Source of the DNA: Lachnospiraceae bacterium
GTDB lineage: Bacteria; Bacillota; Clostridia; Lachnospirales; Lachnospiraceae
Assembly: GCA_024693135.1 (NCBI GenBank)
Contig: JAILLN010000065.1
Location: 1-64,000 of the forward strand
Direction: 5' to 3'
DNA: 64,000 bases
The translations under genes were made by a program, and so were the position numbers. Of this stretch, positions 17,855-30,000 are shown in pieces (the stretch's first letter is position 1; each line of letters begins with the position of its first letter). A model generated the notes under the pieces. It searched no databases. It was not told where the DNA came from and saw only the letters and a list, made by a program, of their open reading frames with translations.

Positions 17855-19107
17855 ATCGGTTTCCTTTCTGCCAGAGCCCTTCCTGCCGCGGCAGCTGTGC
17901 TCCAGGCGATCTGCAGGTTATATCCCCCGGTGAGGGCATCCACATCCAGCACCTCGCCGACAAAGTAGAGCCCGGGATATTTCCTGGATTCCATGGTTTT
18001 GGGATGGATCTCCTTCACGGAAACTCCCCCCTTCGTGATCACCGCCTCCTCATATCCCCGAAGCCCCGTCACCGTCAGGGGAAACTCCTTTAATAATCTG
18101 AGCAGCCTCTCCCTTTCCTGCCTCGTGACGGAATGCACCTTTTTGTCCGGCGGGATCTGGGAACGCTCCAGGATGACGGGAAGCAGCTTCCCCGGAAGCA
18201 GGCCGTGAAGGGCATGGATGAAATTCCGGTTTTCGGATTCCTTAAAGTCCCGCAGAAGCCTCTGGTCCAGCTTTTCCTGGCTGAGGGCCGGCTTCAGGTC
18301 GATGATCAAGGAAAGCCCCCCTTTATATGCATCCCCGGGAATCCTTGCCGAAGCGGAAAGGATCATGGGACCGGAGATCCCGAAATGCGTGAAAAGCATT
18401 TCCCCGAAATCCCGGAAGAGCACTTTCCCCTCCTTCCGGAAGGCAATGCCTGTATTTTTTAGGGAAAGCCCCATGAGCCTCCGGCACTCCTCGATTTCCT
18501 TCACCTTCATGGGAACCAGGGACGGCGTCCTGTCCTTCAAGGCAAGCCCCAGGCTATGGGCAAAGCGGAAGCCGTCTCCCGTAGAACCGGTGGCCGGATA
18601 GGAAAGCCCGCCGGTAGCGATCACCAGGGCTTTTGCCCGGAGGTTTTCTTCTTTTCCCCGGGGGCTCCTTACGGAAAGAAGATAGCCCTCCTCCGAAGGA
18701 GATATGCCCGTCACCTCCGTATGAAGACGGATCCTGACCGAAAGCTCCTCCAGCCGTTTTTCCAGTGCCCTGATCACATCCGATGATTTATCGCTTTCCG
18801 GAAAGATCCTGCCTCCCCTCTCCGTCTTGAGGGCAAGGCCTCTTTCCGAAAAATACCGCACCGTATCCTCGGAAGAAAAGGATCTGAGGCTTGAATTCAT
18901 GAATCTGGGATTGCTTATGATGCACTCCATCATCTGTTCCGGGCCGGCCTCGTTCGTCAGATTGCAGCGTCCCTTCCCCGTAATGAAGAGCTTCTTTCCG
19001 AGCTTCTCATTTTTTTCCAGGAGAAGCACTTCCCTGCCTCCTTCGGCAGCATGAGCCGCACACATCATGCCGGCGGCTCCCCCTCCCACGATCACGATCT
19101 CAGCCAT
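17851..19107 (-). CDS. HI0933/YhiN-family FAD-dependent oxidoreductase
   Basis: EIVIVGGGAAGMMCAAHAAEGG; GKKLFITGKGRCNLTN; GGYNLQIAWSTAAAAGRA. Confidence 0.9.
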   Translation of the reverse strand: MAEIVIVGGGAAGMMCAAHAAEGGREVLLLEKNEKLGKKLFITGKGRCNLTNEAGPEQMMECIISNPRFMNSSLRSFSSEDTVRYFSERGLALKTERGGRIFPESDKSSDVIRALEKRLEELSVRIRLHTEVTGISPSEEGYLLSVRSPRGKEENLRAKALVIATGGLSYPATGSTGDGFRFAHSLGLALKDRTPSLVPMKVKEIEECRRLMGLSLKNTGIAFRKEGKVLFRDFGEMLFTHFGISGPMILSASARIPGDAYKGGLSLIIDLKPALSQEKLDQRLLRDFKESENRNFIHALHGLLPGKLLPVILERSQIPPDKKVHSVTRQERERLLRLLKEFPLTVTGLRGYEEAVITKGGVSVKEIHPKTMESRKYPGLYFVGEVLDVDALTGGYNLQIAWSTAAAAGRALAERKPI

Positions 19108-20029
19108 GCTTTTCCCTGAAATGCATCTCTGGATAATTCGCGATGGTTTCCTCATTCACCAGATTGATCTCATCATTTCCGTAGATCTGATAATCCGCCC
19201 AGATATGCTCCAGCTCCGTCAGATCCTTCAGGACTGCATCCTGCCTCCTCATGCTGAGCGCCACGATCAGGGCATTGATGAGGCTTAAGGGTGCCACCAG
19301 GGAATCCACGATGGAGACCTGGTCGCTCCGGACCAGAAGGTTGCAGGAGGAGTACATGGTCAGGGGAGAATTCTCATTATCCGTGATGGCGATGAGCTTT
19401 GCGCTCTTTTCGTTGGCATATTCCATGGCCTTTAAGGTCCGCATGGAATATCTCGGGAAGCTGATCCCTACCACGCAGTCATTCTTCCCGACCCTCAGCA
19501 GCTGCTCGAAGATCTCGCTGGCGCTTGTGGATTCGATGAGCCTCACGTCATCAAAGATCATATTCAGGTAAAATGCCAGGAAATGAGCCAGCGGAGCACA
19601 GGAACGAAGCCCGATGCAATAGATGCGCCGGGACGAAAGCAGGATCTCCACGGCAGACTCAAAAGCCCTGGGATCCAGGATCTCTATGGAATCGTTGATC
19701 TTTTCGATATCGGAATGAAAAACGGAGGTGATGATCTCAGACTGGCGGCTCTGCCCGTATTTCGCGCTCATCCTGGAGACGCTGGTAAGCTTCCCCTTGA
19801 CGATGCCCTGCAGGGCTTCCTGAAACTCCGGATATCCCTCAAAGCCAAGGCTCATGGCAAAGCGCACCACCGTAGATTCGCTGACTCCCGCAGCCTTGCC
19901 CATCCTCGAGGCCGTCATGAAGGCCGCGGAATTCAGATCATCGTTCAGAAGGCGTACGAGGCTTTTCTGCCCCTTACTCATCTTTCTGAAATTTTCGTTG
20001 ATCTTTGTGAAGAGGTCCTGATCTGCCAT
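19100..20029 (-). CDS. MurR/RpiR family transcriptional regulator (HTH + SIS)
   Basis: N-terminal HTH (MGKAAGVSESTVVRFAMSLGFEGYPEF), SIS domain. Confidence 0.9.
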   Translation of the reverse strand: MADQDLFTKINENFRKMSKGQKSLVRLLNDDLNSAAFMTASRMGKAAGVSESTVVRFAMSLGFEGYPEFQEALQGIVKGKLTSVSRMSAKYGQSRQSEIITSVFHSDIEKINDSIEILDPRAFESAVEILLSSRRIYCIGLRSCAPLAHFLAFYLNMIFDDVRLIESTSASEIFEQLLRVGKNDCVVGISFPRYSMRTLKAMEYANEKSAKLIAITDNENSPLTMYSSCNLLVRSDQVSIVDSLVAPLSLINALIVALSMRRQDAVLKDLTELEHIWADYQIYGNDEINLVNEETIANYPEMHFREKHG

Positions 20030-20035
20030 ATGGCC

Positions 20036-20617
20036 TTAAGCCTGCTCCCCGAGGGTATCGACCTTGATGTCCGCAAAGGACAGGTAGGTCTCGCAAAGGA
20101 GCTCTTCGATCTCCTTTTCGGTCATGTCGAAGTCATCCTTCAGCACCATGCAGGCGATGCCATGGATAAAGATCCACATCTTCATGAAAAGAAGGCTGAA
20201 GTCATCCTGGGAGACGCCCTTCATCTTCCGGAATTCATTGATGACGAAATTGTTCTCCCCGCCGTTGATCAGGTCATACATGCTCTTCCCGCCCTCGCTC
20301 TCATCCAGAAAGACCACGCGGAACAGCTTCGGATATACGGAAGCAAACCGGATATAGGCAAGCCCCAGGTCTACAAAGGGCGTTTCATTCACCGGCTTGG
20401 AATTCTTATAAAAGCTGGAGAAGAACTCTGCGCATTTATCCAGCAGATCCTTTTCCAGGTCCTTCATATTTTTGTACAGACGGAAGATGGGCTGGGTGGA
20501 GCAGCCACATTTGGCCGCAAGATGGCGGGCGGAAAGCTCTTCCTTCCCCTGCTCCTTTACCAGCTCAAAGGCTCCCTCCAGCAATAGTTCTTTTGTAATG
20601 ACCTGTTTTCTGGGCAT
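20036..20617 (-). CDS. TetR/AcrR family transcriptional regulator
   Basis: ELLLEGAFELVKEQGKEELSARHLAAKCGCSTQPIFRLYKNMKDL. Confidence 0.85.
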   Translation of the reverse strand: MPRKQVITKELLLEGAFELVKEQGKEELSARHLAAKCGCSTQPIFRLYKNMKDLEKDLLDKCAEFFSSFYKNSKPVNETPFVDLGLAYIRFASVYPKLFRVVFLDESEGGKSMYDLINGGENNFVINEFRKMKGVSQDDFSLLFMKMWIFIHGIACMVLKDDFDMTEKEIEELLCETYLSFADIKVDTLGEQA

Positions 20618-20850
20618 TGAAATACGTCCCCCATTTCGAAATATGATGATGTGGCAATAAAATTTGAGAATTTATCTCCGGCCTTTTCCCCCATATCCTG
20701 GCTGGTAAGACCGGCTTCCAGCTTAAATCAAAAGAAAATTTAAGTGTAGCGTATGTTATCTTACTACAAAAGGCAGGAAAAAGCAATCCTACAAGATATG
20801 GCATCCGCACATCCTTATGCCACAATCCCATACGCCATGATTAACCCACT

Positions 20851-20998
20851 GCCGCACTTCTTCAAGCCGGTTCCTTCATGAAATGTGCCGCACTTCTTCA
20901 AGCCGGTTCCTTCATGAAATATGCCGCACTTCTTCCGGGCGGTCCCTTCTTGAAATATGCCACACTTCTTCTTCCGGACGGCTCCTTCATCAAAGAAT
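20851..20998. repeat. Tandem repeat, three 36-bp units plus a diverged ~40-bp unit
   Basis: GCCGCACTTCTTCAAGCCGGTTCCTTCATGAAATRT at 20851, 20887, 20923 (diverged) and 20959 (diverged). Confidence 0.9.
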
Positions 20999-21030
20999 GC
21001 CGCTAAAAAATGCGGCATTCTCTTTTTTTT
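20994..21030 (+). terminator. Strong plus-strand intrinsic terminator-like hairpin; weaker on the minus strand
   Basis: AGAATGCCGC-TAAAAAAT-GCGGCATTCT followed by CTTTTTTTT on plus. Confidence 0.65.
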
Positions 21031-24000
21031 CATTTGATCGTAAACCTTGCCATCTTCGGCGATGCACTGATCAAGCCCTCCGGTCCTGCCGGAATGACGC
21101 TCACGGATACCCGGGCTTTTTTCTTTCCGACATCCCGGTTATCGCTGAAGCTTACCTTAAAGATCATATCGTCGATCTTTGCGCCCTCCCCATAGTCTTC
21201 CTTTTTGATCTCATAGGTTTTGGACGCTTTTCCGATCCGGCCGGTCACCAGGATCCTGTCCGGCTGCACTCTCTGGCCTCCCCGGTAGGACTGGTCCGCA
21301 ATGGGGGCGATCCCGGTCAGCCGGATCAGCCCCTTACCCATATCCGCACTCATGCGGCCGCTGGATGCGGAGCCTTCAAAGCCCCCGCCCGTGCCCGGCT
21401 TAAAGGTGACCCAGTTGGCAGACACCCCGCTTCCGGGCGAATTAAAGGATACCGCCTCAAAGTCATAGTCCTTCTGGTATTTCAATGCCACGGTTTTGTA
21501 ATTTCCGAATGCATCGATCCCCTTCTTTGCGCTGTATTGCACGAGTACCAGCTTTTTGCTGTATTTTTTCAATTCATTCCGGTCGTCCTTCGTAAAGCCC
21601 TTATTCAAGAGGACCAGGGAATTGCTGCTTAAGGCCCCCCGGACCGGCAGCGCCATGTCATCGGTGATCTTTATGGTACCCTTTACGACCTCCCGTCCAT
21701 TCTGGTCCCGGAGCCCTTTGATCGTTACCGCAAGCTTGCCGTTCCTGCCCTTTTTGATCGTCACCTTTGCGCTGCCATTCTTCAGCAGATTGGTCAGATA
21801 ATCACTCCGCAAAAATGCTCCGTTCTTCCCGTTCCTGGCATACAGGGTCATATATACATGCCCGTAAGCATCGGTCGCATAAGGACTCTTTTCCGCATCC
21901 AGGGCATAGGTATATCCGCCGGCATTATACGGGATCTCCGTCACCTCCGGCCCAAAGGGATCCTTATTTTCCGACAGGCAGATCTTCACCCCGGATGCAT
22001 CCATGGGCTTTACCTGATAAGTGGCAACGACCTTGTCCTTCTGGGAATAAGCCCCCTTTCCCCGGAAGATGATCTTATAGGTTCCGGGAGTCGTATTGTA
22101 AGGGGCGAAGGTCCGGTTGATCAAGCCGGCCTCATCGGCAGCGATGGAAGCCACCCAGGTCTCCCCCTTCTGCCCAGGGGCTTTGCTGTATACATCGATC
22201 CGGTTTTTCAGGGCGCCCACTTTGTTTATGCTGATGGCAAAGCCGCAGTTCCCGCTCAGGCTCTCCACCTGGATGCCGCCGCCGATGGCACGCTCCGCAC
22301 CCTCATTGGTATAATACCGGGTGATCACCGTCTTCGGATCCACTGCCTTACTGAGCTTCTGGGTTGTCCTAAAGCTCACCTTCAGCCATACCGGCTCGGG
22401 CAGCATGCCCTTTTCAAGGACCGCTTTTTCCGTCGGGGCAAGGCGCAGCATATAATTTCCTGCCTGGGTGGTGCTGTCCATGACGCTTCCCATCTCCGTA
22501 AATGCCCAGACCCGGTTTCCATTCTTTCTGTCATAAAGCGATGCTTCGATGTCTTCTGCCTTCATCGGAGTCTTATTCTTATCCTTCTTGAATACAGAAA
22601 GCCTAGTATAGAACCCCTTGTCGTTGATCGTCCCGGTATAGGTATTGGCACTGACCGCCTTCATGCCGCCGCAGGTATAGGCCGTGCTCTCCCAGGCCTC
22701 CATTGCACTGTATTTGTTTATCCAGGCGCCTATTTTCGCGCTTCCGTGCGGAAGCACACAGAAGCTGTCAAAAAAGTCATCCCGGTCCAGGATCTCCATC
22801 CGCTCCACGCCGCTCTTTACCTCCGGGATCCCTTCCGGCACAAAGGCCCACAGGGACATCCGGATGCCCCTGCTCCCGAAATAGGTTCCCTCTGCTTTCT
22901 TCACGGCGCCATCGATATAGTATTCCCCGGCATCCTCTAAGGCCCGGCATTCGCTGACCACGCTGTATTTGATCTTTCCTTTTTCTATTGTGGCATACCG
23001 TTTTCCCGAGATTTCCTTTTCATCGTCCCAGTATACCGATGCCACGGCAAAGACCGGATCCACGCTGAAGCGGCTGTTTTTATCCACCTGATAATAGGGA
23101 TTCACGCCCTTCGTTACGGTAAGCCAGATCATTTTGCCGCTCTGGTCATAGCTTCCCGCCGGGTCGATGGGCCGGATGGAATAATACTCGGTAAAGCTTA
23201 CGCCCTTGTAATCGCCCTTTCCCACCGCAATGACGGCCGGCCATTTCCTGGTATCCTTTACTTCCTTGATATTGCAGACCTCTACGTTATTCTTATATTT
23301 TAAGATATAGTCCTTTCCCTCCACCAGCCGGTAGGTCTTCCCGTTCACCGTGGAGGTGATCCTTACGCCGAGGTCCGGGGTATTCTTTTTCGTGCCCGGC
23401 GTCCTGTCGGATACATGCTTGAAGCCGTTATAATACACATCCTCCACCGGATCCATTTTCAGGTTCACGTTATCATTGGGTTCATATTTCTGCTGGGCGA
23501 ACCTGAGGGTAAGCTCCACGGAGCTTATATATTCCCTTCCCAGAGAAGGCGTATATTCAAATGCAAGATATCCCGTGCCCGGCACCCGGGGGATATATTC
23601 TTCATCCACCGATGCCTCAACCGTCTCATGGCGCCGGCCTTCCGTGTCTTTGCTTCCATCGTAAGTGATCTCTGCCCGCCAGATCTTGTCGGTATTCTCA
23701 TAGACATCCTGCCCGCCGGCGAGAGCCCACAGCTCCTGGATGGAGATGCCGGGGATGCTCTTGTGGGTCCACTCATTCCGTTCCGGATAATACAGGCCCT
23801 TTTCATCGGTCCGGTTGTCCTTTCCCGCAAAGGACACCTTTACGGTGGGAATGATCCGGATCCTGCAGGTGCCGACCTCAAGTGCATAATTCCCGGAGAG
23901 GGTATCCGCTTCCCGGAAGACCGGGACCACCTCGGCCGGCTCCTGATAATAATCATACCGGTTAAACCGTTCCTCCGTAAGGCCGCATTGGGCTACGGAA

Positions 24001-27000
24001 AGCTCCCCGTCCACATAGTATTCCGGACTCCCGGCAGGATGTGCCGCTCCCTTCTCGTCATAAAGCTTTATTTCAAAGTGCGGATGCAGCCCCAGGAGCT
24101 GCTCGTCTGCAGGGTTCGTGGTAAAGCTCAGGGCATAGTCCTCATCCTTCGGCAGGATCCCCACTCTCTGTTCCACGATCCGGACCGCACCCTCCTTCGT
24201 GCTTACCGCCTTCTCTCCGTTATAGGTCGCCCGGAAATAGATCGTATCTCCCTTGGCTGCTCCCGTGATCCCTTCCATGGTAAAGGCGCTGTCCCTGTAT
24301 ACCCGGACGGCCACCTTGCCATCATCCGTGATATCCAGGCCGCCCTGCCTTTTATCCGTGACCTTCACGAAGCCCTTCGGATCAAAGCCCGTAAGGGCAT
24401 GGCCGTCTGTCAGGGTATAGGCATAGGGGATGCCGGTATAGACCGGGGTGATCTGAAGCTCCGGTGCCATGACCCGGACCCTTGTGCAGTTGGAAGCCGC
24501 CGCTCCCCTGTATTCATAGTTTTTGGAATTCAATAATGCTTCATTTTGAATGATCGAGATCTCGATCATTCCCGCTTCCTCCAGCAGGATCCCCTGGGTG
24601 TCATTGGATTTCAGCACGCCCAGCTCAGTTCCGTTCTGCCTGACCACGTACCAGACCCGGCTGTCGTTCCAGTACAGTCCTTTAATCTCCTCTTTTCTTT
24701 GGGCATCCGCAAAGAACCGGGTCTCCAGGTTCGACCAGGTTATCCTTTTCCCGGCATCGATCCGCCATTCATTGCTTGCCGGAATGAAGCTCAGCTCCCC
24801 GGAATGGCCTATATTTACAGAAACCGCACCATAAGCCCCTGCAGGCAGCACATTAAACATGACATCGTTGGAGCTTACATAGACAGGATCATAGTCGTCC
24901 GGATCCAGATCCTTCAGGAAGCCTGCCGCATGATAGGTTCCGACGGGAAGCGCTTCTCCCCGGTCAGAATATACTCCGCCGCCCTCGACCGGATAGTCCA
25001 TGCCATCCCAGTCCTGTAAAAGCTCCTGCTCCGCCGCGCTGTTTCCGCTTTCCGCATAGAAGTACCGGATCCGGCTCTCCAGCTCCTGGGGACTGAATCC
25101 TGCCCGCCTGTTTTTGTCCTTCAGGTTCGGCAGCAGGTTATGGCTGGCGGTTTCCCCGTAAATGATATACGGCCGGCCGGTCATCAGCTTATCAAACTGC
25201 ATTTCCTTAAACTTTGCGCTGCGGAAGCCCTCCTCCGTGATTTTGGTGCAGGGGCTGTCCAATGCATCCCCCTTAAAATAAGCCGCATAGACATCATAAG
25301 GCTTGTCGGGAGTAAGCGGCGTATAGCTGTACCATCCCGAATTGCCATAGGATACAGCCTGACGGAGCTCCAGGCCGGAGGATGTCATCTCCTGCCACAG
25401 GTCTTTGCTGATCTGATCGATCTGCCCTCCGGAACCTTCTCCATCGACTGCAATGACATACAGCCCGTCCATATCCAGCTGCTGGTTTGCCGTCCGGACC
25501 TTGAAGGACTTTGCCTTTTTCTCATCCTCCGGGAGGATAAAATCACTTTTTTTCAGTACCGCCTTGTAGGCGTTGAGGGTCTCGCACGGATTCGATGCCG
25601 GTCCCTTGTAGCCGTAATTGCCATTGTTCAGCCCGGCATCATTCCTCGAAATAGAGACCGCTATGCTTCCGGTCGTATTCACGCTGACGCCCCGGCTGTC
25701 ACCATACTTCAGGACGCCCAGCACCTTCCCGTCCTTTTTGACCACATACTGGACGAGGTTATCCTTCCAGCTTAAGCCTCCGATCTCCTCATTTGCCCCC
25801 GGATCGGTGAAAAAGCGGGTAGTGAAATCCGACCATTTCAAATACTTTCTGACATCCATCCTCCATTCTTGCTGATCTGCATCATAGCTCAGATCCGGGG
25901 AATGCCCGGTGGCTACCATGATCCTCCCGTATGCGTCAGCCGGCCTTACCGTAAATCTCACGGAATTCGAGCTGACATATAACGGATCATAGTCGTCCAT
26001 GGCCAGGCCCTTCAGGAAACCGACGGCAATGTACTCTCCCGCAGCCAGCCTTCCGTTCCGGTCGGAATACACGCCGTCTCCTTCCGCAGGATAAGCCCCG
26101 CCGTCCCAGATGCCAAGCACCCTCTCCTCAGCACTTTTGTTGCCGGCTTCTGCGTAAAAATACCGGATCCTGCCCTTGACCTCACCCGGATCAAAGGGCG
26201 GATTCTGCCGGAGGCTTTCGTCCTCCAGAACCGGAGTCATGATCTCGTTTGCATTCCGGCCATAGGCGATGGCATTCTCACTTGCTTTCAGCGTGAACCG
26301 GATCCTTCTGGGATTTTCGGTTTTGAAGCCGTCTCCAGTTATTCTTGCACAGCCGCTGTCTATCTCTCCGTTTTTGAAATAAGCGATATAGACGTCATAG
26401 AGGGTATTCGACAGAAGCGGTTCCGTCATATCCCAAAAAACCCCGTTTTTCTCCGCGCCTTTACGGATCTCCATGACGGAGCCCGTCAACGGCTGCCACA
26501 TGTACTGCGGCATGGCTTCCATAACCTCCGGCGTTATGGAAGCGGTATGCTTTATCGCGGTGATATAAAGCCCGTCCATGTCCAGCTGGCTGTTTGAAAT
26601 ATGGACCTTAAAGCTGCCTGCCTTTTTTTCATTTTCATCTATGGTAAAGTCATCCTTATTGGGCAGCACCTTGCAGACACGGATCCTTATGCAGTCCGTC
26701 CATGTCTCATCTTTATACCGGTAATTCGGGTCATTCAGTCCAGCGCTGCCGCTCAGGATGGAAATATCCAGGAAGCCGGAGCTGTTTAAGGGAATCCCCT
26801 GCTCATCACCCTGTTCCAATACGCCCAGCAGCTGCTGATCCTTGCTGACCTGGTATTTGACCTTGCTGCTGTCTTCATTCTTCCAGGCAAGGCCGGCGCA
26901 TTCCTTCGATGCGTCCTGATCCGCGAAAAAGACGGTCTGGAGATCCGACCATTTAATGGATTTCCGGATATCGATCTGCCATTCCTCATTCTCCGGATCA

Positions 27001-30000
27001 TATTTCAGATCGGAGGAATGTCCGTCATTTATAGAGACCGCGCCATATACCTCAACCGGCTCCACCGTAAAATTCGCTTCCCCGGATCGGACATAAAGCG
27101 GATCATAATCATCCGGATCCAGATCCTTCAGGAAGCCGACCGCAATATAAGCCCCTGCAGGCAGCTTCTGCGTCTGCTCGCTCTGGTCAGAATATACGCC
27201 GTCGCCTTCCGGGTATGCCCCTCCGGTCCAATCCGCCCGGAGCTTATCCAGGGCGGCGGCATCGGCCGTATTGGCATAGAAATACCGGATCCCGTCCTTC
27301 AGGGCGGCCGGGTCAAATGAACGTCCGGTGGTATCCTCCAGCACCGGGATCAGGTTATCGCTTGCCGTCCTTCCGTAGGAAATGGAATACTTGTCTCTCG
27401 TCAGGATGAATTTAAGCTTTCTCTGCTTCGGGGTACGGAAGCCGTCCTCCGTGACCCGGGCATATCCGCCCTCCATGACATCCCCATGAAAATATGCGGC
27501 ATAAATGTCATAAAGCGTGTCCGGCTCAAGGGGCACACTGGTCCATGCATTCCCGTCATAATTCAGTGCCTGGGTGATCTCGGAGCCGGAAACCGCCAGC
27601 GGCTGCCACATAGCCGCAGGAATGCTCCGGATATTCCCCGATCCACTGTCATGCTTTACCGTCGCGATCAAAAGCCCATCCCTGTCCAGCTGCTGATCCG
27701 CAATGCGAAGCCAGAAGCGCTTTGCTTTTTTCTCCGCCTCCGGTACGGTAAAGCTGCTCTTTGACGGCAGGGACTTATAGACATGGATGCGGGCATTATG
27801 ATCCGTGGTCTGTTTATCATAGCTGTAATTCGGATCATTGAGCCCGGCGCCGTTTGGCTCAATGGAGATGGTGATGAAGCCTAAGGAATTCACGCTTACA
27901 CCCTGGCCGCCATTCTCCAGTACGCCCAGCTCCTGATCCTCCTTTTTGACAACATACCGTACCTTGCTGTCACTCCACCGTAAGCTTCCGGCTTCATCTC
28001 CGCCGGAGGGAGCCAGGTAGAACCGGGTCTCAAGATCCGTCCATTTTAGGAATTTTCCTGCATTGAGCCTCCATTCCTGCTGATCCGCATCGTAAGACAG
28101 ATCGGAGGAATGCCCTTCGCTTATAACGGCCGCACCGCAGACCGGAAGCGGTTCTACTCGAACGGTCATATCATCTGACCTGGCATAGGACGGCTCATAA
28201 TCGTACAGATCGTCCAATCCCTTCAGGAAAGCAACCACGCAATAGGATCCCGCAGGCAGCTGCCGGGTCTGGTCGGAATATACGCCGTCACCCTCTGCGG
28301 GATAGTCTATGCCATCCCACTGGCGGGTCAATCTCGAGACAGCCCCCGCATTGGACCGGTCAGCATAAAAGATCCGGATCCGGCTCTGCAAAGGCGTGGG
28401 GTCAAAGCTTCCCTGGCGGGTGCTTGTATCCCTCAGCTCGGTGGACAGGATGAGCCCTGCATCATCGCCATAATAGACCGATCCGGAGCTGGCATTCAGG
28501 GCAAGCTGGATCCTCCTGGCTTCCGGGGTCTGGATCCCCCCGGCCGGGGTAAGCTCGCTTAAGGCACTGTGCAGCTTTAATTCTTTTTGTTTCGTATAAT
28601 AATAAGCCGCATAGACATGATAATATGTCTGCGGTTTAACCGCGGCCGCCTGCCACTGGCCGCCGGCATAGGTTACCGCCTCATTCATCTCTGCCATGGA
28701 TACGGTGAAGGGCTTCCATAAGCCGGGTACCCCCAACAGCTGTTCTAATTGTGCCTCAGCCGGCGTCACACCGCCCTCTACCGCCACGATCCGAAGGTTC
28801 GGATCCGGCTGGCCGTCCTTTTTTCGGACCTGGAAGCTTTTTGCCTTTCTGCTTCCCTCCGGCATCGCAAATTCTCCTGCCGCCGGCTTTTCCCTGTACG
28901 GCCTGACGGGATCCGCATTTTTGTCATAATTCCAGTCTGAGGCATATTTTGACCCATCCGTCGGAGTCCTGGCGATGAGATAATATTCTTTGTCCGGATC
29001 CAGTCCGCTGAAGGAAAGCTCTCCGGTCCCGTTATAGATCTTCTTATGTCCGGACGGAATGGCGGTTCTCGGATCCCCCCAGTAATCAAGAACGGCATAT
29101 TCCACCCCGCTTTTCGGATCGCTTACCAATATCGTCCCGGTCCTCGACCTGTCCGCCGGAAGGGAAAGCGTCCTGATCCCGGGATATCCCAGCTGGTCCG
29201 GTATCCTAAAGTAAGTGAATACCTCGGAGCCAACCCCCTCCCCGTCTATGATCTGCAAAAAGATCGTATGTCCGTTGTCATTGGATATATCATAAATATT
29301 TCCCTCACGTTTGGTATCTTTGTTGTATACCGTTTCAAACAATCCTCCATATATCCGCCAGATCCTCACATTGCTATAGTCGTATTGAATAAAGCAATCC
29401 GCCGATTTGATCAGATCATCGTCCAGAAGGGCATGTGTATTTGTATCCGGCTCTTTTTGGACGGGATATAAAGTAAAATATTCGAAGTCCTTTGCGATAT
29501 TGCTCTCCTGGCAGCTTGAAGTATCCATCGAGGATAAGGGCTTGGTCTTATTCGGATTCTCCAGATCGGTATGCTGCCGCACATAGGTGAAGGCTTTGCT
29601 GTTTGTATTGTCAAAGACCAGTTTCAGGCTTTTGCCTGCAGGCCATTTCCCCTGGACGTTTTCCTTCGTTTTGATGTGAAGAGCATGCCTTGGAATGTCT
29701 GCAGAATAATCCTTGTATCCGGCATAGATATACAGGATCCCGTTCCAATGGGTGCCTGAATAGGCATTCTCCGAGACCAACAGGGTATTCGTCCCTTCAT
29801 CGTAGGTAAGCAGGTCTTCGATATGTTCATAATCATCCCGGATGCCAACCACCCAGCCCTCATAATCCTTGCTGTTTGCGGGGAGGCTGCCGCCCGCAGG
29901 CTCGAGCTCTTCTGCCTCATCTCCGGCCTCCGGCACGGATCCTGCCTCCGCTGTCTGCCCGGCCTCCGGCACGGATCCCATCTCTTCTTCAGCCGGCAAA

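Noticed and set aside
19583-20587. 334-aa plus-strand ORF
   Set aside because: Antisense to the RpiR and TetR regulators.
20851-20998. CRISPR array (36-bp units)
   Set aside because: Units are directly adjacent with no spacers and there are no cas genes nearby.
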